Assembly (NCBI RefSeq): GCF_905220565.1
Contig: NC_059421.1
Coordinates: forward strand, 8,825,501-8,889,500
DNA from: Melitaea cinxia
Lineage: Eukaryota > Arthropoda > Insecta > Lepidoptera > Nymphalidae
Direction of reading: 5' to 3'
Length of the DNA stretch: 64,000 nt
Made by a program: the position numbers and the translations under genes
The notes under the pieces: model-generated
What the model was told of the DNA's origin: nothing
Databases searched by the model: none
What the model saw: the letters and a program-made list of their open reading frames with translations, nothing else
Shown here: positions 1-11,683 of the stretch, one piece after another
Layout of the letters: each line of letters begins with the position of its first letter
How positions within the stretch are numbered: position 1 is the first letter of the stretch

Positions 1-705
1 CTTATTTAAATTTTATGATGGTTTTTCTAACTCATTTTAAAGGTCAGGTACTTTATTCTTAAAAGGCTGGATGGATGTCTTGTTCTTAAATGTATATTTT
101 ATAATTTAATACACACTTTAGCCTGATGAAATTTAGGCTGGAGAACTTGAGGAGATGTTTTCATATTTACTCTAGTCGTATTTAATTTTTAATCTGTTAA
201 TGAGTGTTATTATTATCGCAGTTAGCTATTATTATTATATCATTCGGTAATTGTTATATATTTTTATAAATCATTGTAAATACAATAACGGTATTAAGAT
301 AAATTTGTAAAGTAGTTTTTTTATTTTATTTTTATCAATAAAACAATCAATATAATTTATAATAAAAAAATGTATACCCAAATTATTATTTTCTTTATAC
401 CTCGACTAGAACTTGAAATTAATATTTTATAATAAGGAACGTTCCTATCTGGTGTCCCACGACACGACGTGGTTTTTTTAAATATATAATATATACTCTA
501 ATAATTAATATATGTAAAGATAAACAAAAGAGAATAAATTAACAATAGAGAAGGAATCATCGCATCAGATAAGAGTGACTGTGGTATTCTTTGTGTGTGT
601 ACACACACACGACGACATTGTAATATTTACGTTAAGAAAAAAAAACCATGATTTGATTTCCTAATATTTAGGAAAGACATAGAGCATTGGCTTAAAATAA
701 ATAAA
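1..705. other. AT-rich intergenic stretch, no gene seen
   Basis: No open frame of note and no recognisable repeat with clear limits. A short GT/CA microsatellite sits near 591-612. The left boundary of whatever lies here is outside the window. Confidence 0.5.
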
Positions 706-926
706 TCAATAAATATTTACAACATACACACACGGTCGTCTGTTCCTAAAGTAAGCAACTCAATGCTTGTGTTATAGGTAACAGCCAACTGGTATAGCTA
801 CATTTTTTTGATAAATATACATATATAATTAAATATAAATATTACACCCAGACTCGGGGTGGGAATCGAACCCACAACCCCCGGAGCAGGAACAGGGTCA
901 CTGCAAACTTCGCCACCGGGCTAGCC
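706..926 (-). repeat. tRNA-head SINE, copy 1
   Basis: Read on the minus strand it starts 'ggctagcccggtggc', carries a pol III box-B-like 'gggttcgattccc', and continues into an AT-rich body. The same sequence recurs at 10186-10446 in the same orientation with small changes. The box-B motif, length (about 220 bp) and repetition support a tRNA-derived SINE rather than a tRNA gene. Confidence 0.75.
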
Positions 927-1420
927 ATGATTCTTGTATAATTCTGATTGTGTTCATCTGATTGTAAAATAAATAAAAATATGTCACATAAAAATAATCG
1001 TCAAAACTGGGGCAATCGATATTATTATTTGTAATAAAAAAAAAACAAACACTATTTTCTCTTAAACATCCTAAATAATAAATTTACCAAAATTCTGTAT
1101 GTATAAAATTTACATTCGATACATAACGTAACATGCGTATGTACATTTACATATCGCCCATTTGCGACGATAGTGTGACATCTCGAATTATACGATTTTT
1201 TGTTTTATAGAAATTCTGAATCGCGATCTTGTGTTCTTTTATCTCCAAAAATATGGTATTTGTTACTCCAAAAACAACAATACTGTGAGAGAAAAAGACA
1301 AAATGTTACGTTATAGCACTGTGTCGTTTAGCGATCTAGTTTGCTTCGACACCGTGACAGTTCAGTTGCCACCTGCACTTTGATGTGAGGTGTTCTTCAT
1401 TTTTAAACAAAAAACGTGAT

Positions 1421-3200
1421 GTTCAAGGATACCGCGGTATTGGTGACAAAGGTAAGTATTTTATAATGTTTTTATTTTTTTCGACAATGTGGCACGTCAT
1501 GCTTGTCACAATGCTCTTGTAAAACAAAAAGCATAGTTAACGAGACTTTTTTTTAATGTCACGCTATTCATGTAAGAAAACCGAAGTACCATCGGACATG
1601 TTGAATAGTAACGTTGTAGATGCTGAATATTTTTCTTATATCGGAAAAATGTTGTAGGTCATTTGTTGATGTTCTGTTATTGCAGAATGTATGTTAATGA
1701 AATTGAATGGTATTTCTGTATATCACGTTATATACACTAAACAGTAATACTAAACTCCAGTTATTTTTGCAGATGGGGACTAGGCCTAAACGAATATTAC
1801 AATTAGCATAACGCAATATAGCCGACGAGTGACTCAGCAGCAGTTTCCTGGTCTCTTCTAACAGTTCGTTACAAACTGTGAATGATGATGAAATCATGAA
1901 ACAGTAAAAAGCAACATGGATGAAGATTTTCTCTGTGGAAACCTAATCACTTCTAACAACTTGTTTTTACAAACTGTAAATAAACCAGAACAGTTTCGAT
2001 ATGTCAAAATTAATTCTGATGGAACGATAGCACTAAAGCGAGATAACAACAATGCTTTCTTTTTCACATTATCTGAGGTTAAGATAAAAATTGTAAAACC
2101 TTTTTTTTTTAAATACACTAAATGTCAACAATAGACCTATAAAAACCACACTAAAGAAAAAAAATAAAAATACAATTTTTTTTAATTAAATATAATCTTG
2201 GATGTCACAATAATCATGACCAGGTTAACGAAATTATAAAAATTGGTCTCAAAGCTTTCATCAAAGCCATACCAAAAATAGAGTCCCATTACATCCAGAG
2301 TGAATTCCAAGAGACATTACATTGATGGAAATAAACCCATTTCCGATATATACCGAGACTACGTTGAATATTGCAAAGCCCATAACGTTTTATACGCAAA
2401 TTACATAATATTCTATCGCGTATTTACTCAAGATTTTAATATATCTTTTTTTACTCTCAAAAAAGATGCACGCGAACTTTGCGAAGCCTATAAAATAAGT
2501 ACAGATGAAGACAGGGATAGTAAAAAAAAGCAATATCTAAGACACCTAGAAGAAAAGAAGATGTCGCGAACTAAGAAGAAGAAAGATATCTTATATATAT
2601 ATCAAGGATATTTTTTTAAGGATATTACTACTATAAAACTAAACGTATTAAGCCTGACAATTTATGATCTCAAATCAAATTCATAGCGGTGTGAATGAGA
2701 TTGCTCTGTTTGATTTGCTCTGTTGTTGAGATTGATCTGTGTTTAGGAGTACTTAAAGAAGATTTCTGAAAGGCAAAGAGCAATGGGTGTTGTTTCTTAC
2801 ACAGATAAGTTCATGATTGCTATTTACCTCTATGCGTTGCTGAACCTTCCAAACAATAACTCCATCACACACAAATTTCTTCTTAAGGGGCACACAAACA
2901 ACGAGGAAGACTCAGAAGGCAACTAAGAAATAGACCTAGGGCCATCAAAGCTCCAAGAAAAAAGACAGAACCAATGCATGTAAACGAAGTGACATTTATG
3001 ATTTTAAGGCTGTTCTTAATCAAATGAATTTTACAATTCACAAGGGTGAAAACAAAAAGGTCATTAAAACATCTGAAATCAAAGTAGTTCGAGTGCAAAA
3101 AGATGATCCGAATGCGATTTACTACTGTACTTCTGACGCGGATCAAATGAAAAAAAGCTGTGGTAATAAAAAAGAAAGCTGTTAATGAGATCCATCTTAA
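1421..3200 (+). pseudogene. Broken transposase-like gene of the TIR element
   Basis: A candidate first exon (ATG at 1421) ends at a good donor, 'aaag|gtaagt', near 1451; a possible acceptor 'ttttgcag' precedes 1773. Downstream frames resemble a protein I know as widespread in insect and other arthropod genomes as repeated 'uncharacterized' transposon-linked proteins. The segment near 2255-2300 reads 'IPKIESHY'. The frame from 2300 carries 'KRHYIDGN', 'FTQDFNISFF' and a 'KKD..ELCEAY' motif. About 2800-2920 reads 'SITHKFLLKGHTNNE'. Further pieces reach about 3180 (for example 'IKVVRVQKDDPNA'). In-frame stops (for example in the 1773 frame) and several frame changes mean it cannot make a full protein. 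A shared catalytic triad was not located. Family membership is from memory of sequence style; the exon model is tentative. Confidence 0.6.
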
Positions 3201-3219
3201 GAATGTTTTTAACAAAAAA

Positions 3220-3590
3220 CTCTCTTCCCGTAGGTGTCTAAAGAGGCGACTATGGGATAACAAAGTTCCACTACCACCTTGGAACTTATAAAGCCGCCCA
3301 ATGGCGGGATAGCCATCTAACTGCTGGCTTTGAAATACACAGGCCAAAGACGGGCAGCAGCGTCTTCGGTGCGACAAAACCAGCCCTGTGGTCATTAAAC
3401 CCGCCTGCCCAGCTTGGTGACTATGGGCAAAACACATGAGTTCGCGCCATAATCACATCACATCAGCCTTTCGCAGTCCACTACTGGACATAGGCCTCCA
3501 GAAGTTTGAGCCAAAAATGTTTGCGCCATAATGCCTGGCGTGAACTTGCAGAGGATTATTTCAGCAATGGACTGCGATAAGCTGAAGTGG
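3220..3590 (+). repeat. Family A short repeat, decayed double copy
   Basis: Begins 'ctctcttcccgtaggtgtc' and runs through the family's usual 'gcgggatagccatc' and 'gcagcgtcttcggtgcgac' blocks. It is followed by a second partial 3' end ('cagtccactactggacatag'). It lies inside the TIR transposon and so inserted after it. An apparent 184-codon minus-strand frame at 2883-3437 runs through this repeat and is not a gene. Confidence 0.8.
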
Positions 3591-4486
3591 ACTACTATAA
3601 CATTTTTTAATTTGATACTATTATATTAACGTTGACTAAAAATGTTAAATTTATATTATTTATTATATGACTATACTAAAGGCGAAGCTTAAACCATAAC
3701 AATTAAGAATGAATTTATAGAACTGATGAATATCTATAATAGCCCTAAGTGTGTAATGTGTGCGACTGCGTTGATAATTTTAGTATTTAATTGTGATAAC
3801 TAGTCTGTTATACTGACTTATTAAACTAGTAGGTACATATTCTTCTACTGAGGTATACATATTATATACCTACAGTTCCTCTTCCTTTGTTTTTTTAGCA
3901 CTTTACGAAATTGTTAGTTTTGAGAGTTTGACGTTTATTTTAATAATTTTTAGTTTTTAGGTAAAGAAAACGTAAAGTGAGCATAAGTATTTTAAATATA
4001 ATATACCTTTATAGTACCTGCCTACTTAAATAATATTTTTACAAGTGCAATTTGCAATAGCAAAGCAAAACGTCCGCCTATTCCAATGATTACCTCATTT
4101 TAACTGATTGTATTGTTCTTAAAATAAAAAGAATATTTTCAAGATAAACGTTTTATTTAAAAATAACATGGGCAAATATATTTTTTACATCATCTTCAAC
4201 GTGACAACTAAACTTACCATCTTCAAAATATATTTTTTTACTAGAACAACGTGATATCTTTTCTCTTTTTTTTTCAATCGCTATAATTTCATTAATTTAG
4301 ACACAAATTTATTTCCTATTATTAATATTTTAATTCAATAATAGTTTATCTTTAATCACTTCATACACAATTAAGCTATTCTGACCATAATTTAAGAGTT
4401 ATGGTCATTCAAAAGTTAAAAAGTCGTTTTTTGTAAAACTACGATTTTTGATATATCACACTGTTGTCGCAAATGGGCGATATGTA

Positions 4487-5371
4487 TAACATCCTAGAAA
4501 CGCTCGCGTCCGAACGTTCGCAAACAAACAAAACAGTTATTTCAACAAAAAATAAAACTTTAAACGGGCAATAATTTTCACTATTGCCGTCTCTTTCGCA
4601 CATATTAAGCATCTCGCTCACTCGTCACAAAAATGCCATTCCCACATTGACATAAGGAATGTAGTAAAAATGTCTCCCGATACGGTTAATACCAGTTGTG
4701 TACATAACTACATAGTTACAGGAGTTGGGGCTTATTTAATTAGTTTTTGATAAGATTTATCTGACGTATAAGTTACTAATAAGTTATCAGTAGGAAGTAA
4801 AACAGGGTCTGTTTTATTTGGGACTTCTTTCAATTAAAAAACGTCTTGGATCCACAGGTTTCGAAAAGCAATATCGCAGATTGATGATAAGAAAATACAG
4901 TGAAGTGTGATGGTGAGGTTGACAACTTCAAAACATTAGCACTAAGAACACGCATGTTATGCAACACCGGCAAACTTAATAACAAATCAAATAACAACGT
5001 ACAAATATCAAAAAAATAATAATATATATATTTAGACTTATTATTAGTTTATATTATAATTAACGAAACGGCGCAAACAAGACAAACATGCACTCTTTAC
5101 AATGATAAGTATTTGGCGACTATGTATGTATGTATGCGTATGCGCAACTTTACACGTCGCTCTGTTAGTTATGCGTCTGTTTACACACACACCGACACCC
5201 AAGAGTATAATGTAAAGTATATGTATGAGTCAGATCTTCAAAACCGTCCGCAATATTACAAAATAAAAATATATAATTAATCGTCTCAAACTCAACGCAC
5301 GTCAATATGATGAAATCTTGTGTCCGAAAAACAAACACCCAAATTGCAACAAACATTTGTTTTTGTTTTTA
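4487..5371. other. Intergenic, no gene seen
   Basis: AT-rich DNA without a recognisable coding region. It contains a short 'tatgtatgtatgtatgc' simple repeat near 5122. Confidence 0.5.
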
Positions 5372-5373
5372 TA

Positions 5374-5642
5374 CAGCTAGGTCAGAAAACAAGCGTACGG
5401 CCTCACCTGACGGTAAGCGATTACCGTAGCCTATAGACGTCTGCAACACAAGAAGCATCGCAAGTGCGTTGCCGACCGTATCCCCATCCCACCAGGAGCT
5501 CTGGTACCTTACTACAGGAACACAACACTGCATTAGAACAGCATTATTTAGCTGTGATCTTCTGGAAGGTCGAGATACTTGCCCAGTTGGGCTGCTTCAG
5601 ATTTTGAGCAGGATATTTCCTGCTATGCCCCACCTCAGTTAT
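5374..5642 (+). repeat. Family B short repeat
   Basis: Runs from 'ctaggtcagaaaacaagcg' through 'gtaagcgattaccgtagcc' to 'gccccacctcagtta'. At least ten whole or partial copies of this ~270-bp family occur in the window (for example 24148-24415, 44935-45222, 60178-60450). Class not determined; no tRNA-like head or clear TIR was seen. Confidence 0.8.
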
Positions 5643-5883
5643 GTATTTATATGACGTATAAGCTTCTATATTAAATTGCGAACACGTGGCGTTACAAATA
5701 TAACGGTTCGTAAGTAAAACGATGCGTTTTAGGAATAAAGGCAGCGGGATTTATACAATATTTTATTTTGTCATGAACGGTCATCGTAACCGCTAGTTTA
5801 TGTCAGTTGATGTGATCCAATGCGTCAATGCCTCGATATAAATTAATATGATGTTATTTATGTCTAAATATTATAGAATCAAG

Positions 5884-6229
5884 TATTTATCATTGTACTG
5901 TGTGGCTCCGGTACTAAAGAATATAATAGCCACCCCCTCTCTTCCCGTGGGTGTCGTAAGAGGCGACTAAGGGATAACACAGTTCCGCTACCACCTTGGA
6001 ACTTAAAAAGCCGACCGGTGGCGGGATAACCATCCAACTGCTAGCTTTGAAATACACAGGCTGAAGACGGGCAGCTGCGTCTTCGGTGCGACAAAGCCAG
6101 TACTGCGGTCACCAACCCGCCTGCCCAGCGTGGTGACTATGGGCAAAAAACACATGAGTTCACGTTATTTTTGGCGTAAACTTGTGGAGGCCTATGTCCA
6201 GCAGTGGACTGTTTAGGCTGTAATGATGA
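5884..6229 (+). repeat. Family A short repeat with 13-bp target duplication
   Basis: The insert carries 'ctcttcccgtgggtgtcg' and ends 'gtaatgatga'. The 13-base 'ttatagaatcaag' lies directly on both sides (5871-5883 and 6230-6242), which is the signature of retroposition. The (tga)n-like tail is at the right end. Confidence 0.85.
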
Positions 6230-6318
6230 TTATAGAATCAAGATTGATAACTGGGGTTTTTAAATTATTTATTGCAGTACTACCCGGCGGCGTACTTCGT
6301 GTACCGCCATATTTTTTT

Positions 6319-6540
6319 AAGTAAGACTTCTTTACGCACTGACTTGGGGAGTAAGCTGGTGAATGCGTGACGAGAGCGTTACGAAAAGTGTAATCGGGTG
6401 AAGGAAGCTGAGCAAGAGAGAGAGGTGCGAGCACACATTTTCTTTCTCTCGTAGCTAGTTACGTTTCGTATATCTAAGACACAGTGAGACCTATTGCTAA
6501 AGAAGTTTTACTTCAGTCGTGTGGTCTAAAGCACACTCGT
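6319..6540 (+). repeat. MITE-like repeat, copy 1
   Basis: Starts near 'aagtaagacttctttacgc' and ends with 'agttttacttcagtcgtg'. An inverted homologue lies at 55601-55810, sharing blocks such as 'gggagtaagctg' and 'gcgtgacga'. Copy 2 shows inverted ends (gaagtaaaa / ttttacttc). A non-autonomous DNA transposon is the best guess. Confidence 0.6.
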
Positions 6541-8119
6541 TTTTTTTCCGTTAATATAGCGATAATTTAAATCTTCTTTTATAGACCCTGTCCCGATAGT
6601 AAGGAACAGCAAATTAAGGAATTATCCAAATTGTACATACATTTCAGTGATTAATTTTTTATTTATATAGATATCAATTTTTTTTCTCTGTTAATATGCT
6701 CAAATCGAGAAATAAGTTTGTGACTATTTCACGCAAAACTATACCGATTATATTGATACTTGTTATGTAGATAACTGAAGATTCAGACAGCTTCCTTACG
6801 AGACATTACCCAACGGAATCGAAAGTAAAAACTACTATTAGCTAATACTTTTATAAGTATTAAATATATTTTGACGTGACGTCTAATAAATCGATGAATG
6901 CCGGCTGCATGCACGAAAATGACTCATTGTCCCGTTACTCTCATTGTACGCTTGCGCCGCATCTATCTCTCATCTATTATGACGTTGTCACGTTAAACTA
7001 TCGTCCGTAAACCAACTTTACAGACAACCAATTTTTGTACATTTTTAAACTGTAATATAGTAATGATAAACGCCTCACACTCAACGGTTCCTCCTAGAAT
7101 TTACACCTGAGTCGGGGCGTCCGGCTACAGATTATACAAGTACAAATGCCCAAAGGCAAACGTTTTATTTTCGATACAAATTGTTGCTATAATGCCAGAA
7201 AATAAAAATTAATGAAGTAATTAAACAGCTCACATGCTACTTCTTTACTAGATACGATACTACGAGATCGGAAAGTAAAAGCTAGAGATAATAACTCCTT
7301 TATTAATATTATTTAATACATTTTCAATATACTAAATAATTTAAGCTAATTAAACATTATTTTCTAATTGAATTAGTTAAAATCGATAATTAATATTAAT
7401 ATCTCAATTAATTTAAAAGATAAAACGCGATTAATAATTCATTTCACGATTATATTCCTGTATTAACTCTTATTTGCGAAACTTATATCGCTACCCGCTG
7501 TCTGTATGCTTAGATATTTAAAACTACGCAACGGATTTTTATGCGGTTTTTTTTTCAATAAGTAGAGTGATCCCAGAGGAAGGTTTATATGTATAATATA
7601 GTAGAACACTATTAGTTTTTTTCAACCGTGCGAAGCCGGGACGGGTCGCTAGTATAATATAAAAGAAATATTTAACAAATATTAAATAAATTTATATTTC
7701 ATAGATATCTTCAAATTCAACTAAAACTATATTATTAATCTTCGTATACTTGAGCGGAAAAGCATTACACACATACTAGCGGGCGGTAATCTCAGACCGA
7801 GATTTAATTTCGTCTGTCATTTTAATATCATACTTTTCAAGCATTATTGGTATTCTTTTTAAAGAACAGGGTATTATATTATGTTCATTATTATATTCTT
7901 TAATGCACTTAAAAAAAAAAAGAAACAAGTAAAAATCATATTTACAAAGAAAGTTGGCTAGGGCGAACTTATATTTAGAAGAGATCTCTACCAGTCTACA
8001 CATGGTGATGAGAATTGCTGTTATCGCGGGGCACAGAAATGCAAGAGTGATTAATAATAATGAATATGAATCTATAAACTTATTAAGAATTAATAATATA
8101 AAATACATGTGCACTTGAC
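6541..8119. other. Intergenic; Helitron-like 3' end near 7480-7655
   Basis: Mostly AT-rich DNA without a coding signal. The segment near 7620-7655, 'cgtgcgaagccgggacggg' followed by 'tcgctagta', is a typical Helitron-like 3' terminus of Lepidoptera. The matching 5' end was not found. Confidence 0.45.
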
Positions 8120-8215
8120 TACATACACACTTACATGAACATGTACATACATACATAAAATAGATAGATACATACATACATACATACATAAATAAATACA
8201 TACATTGGGAGTATA
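8120..8215. repeat. (CATA)n-type microsatellite, tail of the LINE relic
   Basis: A run of 'tacatacatacata' units with interruptions lies directly beyond the 3' end of the minus-strand LINE relic. CR1-like LINEs often end in short tandem repeats, so it is probably the element's tail. Confidence 0.6.
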
Positions 8216-9560
8216 TCCATTATGAGAGGTTCCTGAATTCGGAGAAAAGATGATTTCTTAGCTTGTTCTTAAAAGCATAAATTGAAGTGCTTTCTTGGAT
8301 CACTTTTGGTAAACGATTCCAAAGCGTTGCAGCGTAGTGAAGGAATTGAGTAAGAAGTTGGTGTTATGTCTGGGGACTTCAAGCATCGATGTGATGCAAG
8401 ACCTCCTAGAACGTGTTGGGGTAGGAAGAAGATGGAAACGGGACCGAAGGTAGGAGGGAGAATTTTGATCATGGAGTATGTTATAGAGAAAAAAAAAGAT
8501 GTGTATATCACGGCGAAGGTGGATTGGGAGCCACTTAAGTTGAGTAGGAAATTGGGAGACGTGATCATATTTTCGTAAACCAAAGATAAAGCGTATCGCA
8601 AGATTTTGTACACGCTCTAATTTATTAAGTAGCTCTTGTGTCACGTCTAAATAGCAAACACCTGCATAATCGAGGATAGGTAAAAGAAGGGATTGCGCAA
8701 GCAGAATTTTAGTTTTAAGTGGAAGAAAGTATTGATGAGGCTTTAGAGAGTGGAAAGTGTAGTGCATCCTTTTACTGACTTCGCTGACATGAGCTATCCA
8801 AGATAAGTTTTTATCCAGTCAAGCCTAAGTTTGTAACTTTGTCACAATAGGGTATCAGTGTGTCACAGTACAAGATAGGAGGTATTTTGATTCCCAGTCA
8901 ATACGATTTCTCAGACGGCTGCTACCGATAATTATTGCTTGAGATTTTAAGGGATTTATAACAGGTCCAAACGATTTGGCCCATAGATAAATTGCAGCAA
9001 GGTCTTTGTTAAAGTGGTCGATAGTCTCATGTAACTCAGTCAGCCCAAAATATCGGTACACTTGTAAATCGTCTGCATACAGGTGGAAGGGAGAAGAAAT
9101 AGCATTTGAAGTATTGTTAATAAAAATAGAAAAAAGTAGCGGTGAAAGTACGCTATCTTGTGGGACACCAGCAGTAAGGCTCAATCAATTCAATGAGTTG
9201 TTATTAGTCGTTACTGACTGCTGACGTCCAGAAAGATATGGAGTGAAACCAGTCAATGCAAGTAGGTGACATGTTAACTGCACGACGAGTGCCAAGAAGT
9301 ATGTCATAGTCTACAGAGTTGAAAGCGCTACTGAAGTCTAGCAAAATCATTGCAGTGAGTCTGGTGTTATCCATAGCCCACCGAATGTCCTCCGTTACAT
9401 TCAATAGCGCGAAAACAGTGCTGCGGGAGGGACGGAAATCAGATTGATAGATGCATAATAGAGAGTTGGAATAAGGTATGAATAGAGTTGTTGGCTAACT
9501 ATAGATTCCAAGACTTTGGATAAAATGGAAAGGATAGGACGATATCAATCTTCTGTGAGT
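8216..9560 (-). pseudogene. LINE reverse-transcriptase relic (CR1/Jockey type)
   Basis: On the minus strand, pieces of ORF2 appear in order but in different frames. They are 'DFRPSRST' and 'LLDFSSAFNSVDYDIL' (fingers/palm, about 9300-9450), 'GVPQDSVLSPLLFSIFIN' and the catalytic 'YADD' box (about 9070-9180), a thumb region with 'LERVQNLAIRFIFG' (about 8650), and a C-terminal 'ALESFTK..P' segment (about 8310). This is the RT of a CR1/Jockey-like non-LTR retrotransposon. Frame changes and internal stops make it non-functional. No endonuclease ORF was recognised, so the copy is 5'-truncated, as is common. Confidence 0.85.
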
Positions 9561-10095
9561 CCAATTCGCGAGTACAGGAAGGTTAAAAATAAAATTATCG
9601 TCTAACAATGTAATACAAATATGTGTGGGCTTAGTGGCTCTGTATTTCAAGCAAAACACATTGCTAAATTTACGTATATAATGATTGACAGTTTATTTTA
9701 AACGAGTAACTGAGGAGATTCTTATCGATTCTCCTAAGCATAATCTACAGTCCCAATCGGTGGTAGATTCATATGAAAAAAAAAATTAAGTACTAAACGA
9801 CGATTTCAAGAGTTATTGAAACTTAATTCGAATAAAGAAATTCTTGACGCCACGCGACTTCACTTATATTAATTTTGATACTATATTTAATCACTTTTAC
9901 GTTTATTCAATATATTATTATAGAAAATACATTTCTTATCTATTTAACATTCTAAAAGAGGTATCGTTTCGAAATTTAAAATAAACGTGTAAGGCCTTAA
10001 ACTGTAGCCACGCGCCTTTTGCCGTGACTGTATGAGTCAGTCAATAGGTACGCAATGAAGAAAAAACTACGCTAAAAACGCTCAAGTATCATTAT
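9561..10095. other. Intergenic, no gene seen
   Basis: AT-rich. I see no frame or repeat that I can support. Confidence 0.4.
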
Positions 10096-10185
10096 CTTTA
10101 TCCTACTAATATAATAAATGCGAAAGGAAGTGAGAATGCAAAACAACACATAGGCTATATATACTTTTAATCGTGACGTTTCTCA

Positions 10186-10446
10186 AATAATAAATAAATA
10201 TCTACAACACACACACACGGTCGTCTGTTCCTAAACTAAGCAACTTAATGCTTGTGTTATGGGTAATAGCAGACTGGTATAGCTACATTTTTTTTTTTTT
10301 CGATAAACATACATATAAATTCTACATATATAAATAAATAAATATTACACCCAGACACGGGGTGGGAATCGAACCCACAACCCTCGGAGCAGAAAGCAGG
10401 GTAACGGTAAGCAGCAAGCACTACAAACTGCGCCAACGGGCTAGTC
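10186..10446 (-). repeat. tRNA-head SINE, copy 2
   Basis: Near-duplicate of 706-926, with the same head, 'gggttcgattccc' box-B-like motif and the body segment 'cggtcgtctgttcctaaa' (plus strand). It differs by small indels, including a short insertion near 10400. Confidence 0.75.
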
Positions 10447-10624
10447 AAAAGTGGAAGTGGAAGGAAATACGCAGATAAAACCACGGTATGCAGCTAATAA
10501 CATAACATCTTATTTAGAATATATTTGACTAAGTATAAAGAAATAACAATATAAGAAAGAAATATAAATACATGATTTAATAATATTGATGATGATAAAA
10601 CAGTGACCAAAAAACTATTTTGTT

Positions 10625-10770
10625 ACTTACGCCGGGTTGCACGAAAAGAAATTAAAATTTAAGTAGTGATTAAACTAATTTAATCGCAAGAATTGTATGA
10701 AATTCTTGTAATTAAATTAGTTTAATCTCTACTTAAATTTTAATTTTGTTTCGTGCAACTCGGCGTAAGT
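10625..10770. repeat. Snap-back palindrome (MITE), copy 1
   Basis: A ~146-bp near-perfect inverted repeat. The left arm begins 'acttacgccgggttgcacg' and the right arm ends 'cgtgcaactcggcgtaagt', with arms of ~70 bp around a loop at about 10695-10700. A second copy is at 24721-24864. The structure fits a foldback MITE. The transcript would form a long hairpin. Confidence 0.85.
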
Positions 10771-11540
10771 GACTCATTAGAATAATACTAATAAATGTAG
10801 AGCAGGTTTATTTGTTCGGTTATAGTGCGAAAACTATTGAACCGATCGGAATAATATGTATAACATAAGATGTAGTGTGTTTCGGAGGTTTTAGTTTAAG
10901 ACAGTAGATGATTACTTATCGTGTAAAAAAATGTGGAGGGATAGAGGTCGCTAGTATACATATAATTTATAATCTGTAATATGACGACCGTATGAAGCCT
11001 ACTCGAAAAAAGAATCTTTTGATTTTCGATTTTATTATACCTATTAAAAATTATGAATTTAAAATTCTAGTAACAAATATCTATTATATGGATATGATAA
11101 ATTATTTTTGTATTAAAAAACTTGTTTCTTAATTTTCAAGTAATTGTATGGGCAATGATTTATGGGGAAAGGGTGCCAGCCAATTCCTTTAGATTAAAAA
11201 TAAATACACATTTGAAACCGTGAGACGTTGATTGACCTCGAGATAAGGAGATGAAAGTTTGAAAATATTTATGAAAATTCTACCCTAAGTGGGGAAAAAT
11301 AAGAATGAAAATTTTTACAAGTTTTCCTTCATTTAAGAAAGTAGTAGTATTAATTATGAGCATTTGAGTAGAAATAAATAATATGTGTTTCAAATTCGAA
11401 CCTCAAGATAGTGAAGGGGTCGTTTATATTTGTATGGGAGGTTATCTGCCATTTTTTCGAATCTAAAAGTAACGTTGTAAAAATGGACCTATGTTATCTC
11501 TTAATTGCATGACAATATACGAGTTCTAGTTTTTTTTTTA

Positions 11541-11683
11541 ACTGACTTCCAAAATAGGAGGTTCTCTATTTTGACTGGGTGGATCGATATCTATTTTTCT
11601 TCTTTTTTTATTGAAAGGTGGTGCCTGCATGTGGTCGAATTTAAATTTAATTGAGCATTGTCCTTTTTTGGAAGTCGGTTAAA
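11541..11683. repeat. Family D repeat fragment
   Basis: Contains 'actgacttccaaaatagga' at the left and 'ttttttggaagtcggttaa' at the right. These are the characteristic ends of the family seen at 17795-18010, 19363-19793, 20699-21335, 26236-26452 and 62448-62503. Confidence 0.7.

Larger units (their letters stand above)
1150..4484. mobile_element. DNA transposon, 3.3 kb, ~35-bp TIRs, TA target site
   Basis: The left end starts 'catatcgcccatttgcgac' at 1150. The reverse complement of the right end, finishing at 4484, starts with the same 19 bases, and similarity continues for about 35 bp with a few mismatches. A TA dinucleotide flanks both ends (1148-1149 and 4485-4486), as expected for a TA target duplication. 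Inside lies a broken transposase-like gene (1421-3200) and a later short-repeat insertion (from 3220). The superfamily is not determined. The element is dead by mutation, but both ends are preserved. Confidence 0.75.
10096..10965. mobile_element. Helitron-like remnant interrupted by a SINE and a palindrome
   Basis: The left part 'ctactaatataataaatgcg' and the right end 'ggtcgctagtatacat' resemble the two ends of lepidopteran Helitron-like non-autonomous elements. Between them are a SINE (10186-10446) and the snap-back palindrome (10625-10770). The call rests on end motifs only. Confidence 0.4.

Noticed and set aside
841..926. tRNA-like sequence with box B
   Set aside because: It continues into a repeated SINE body and recurs at 10.4 kb; a tRNA cloverleaf was not obtained.
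2883..3437. 184-codon minus-strand open frame
   Set aside because: It runs through a family A repeat (the same 'HRRRCCPS.ACVF.SQQLDGYPAIG' reading recurs at 22440 and 32884), so it is repeat shadow, not a gene.
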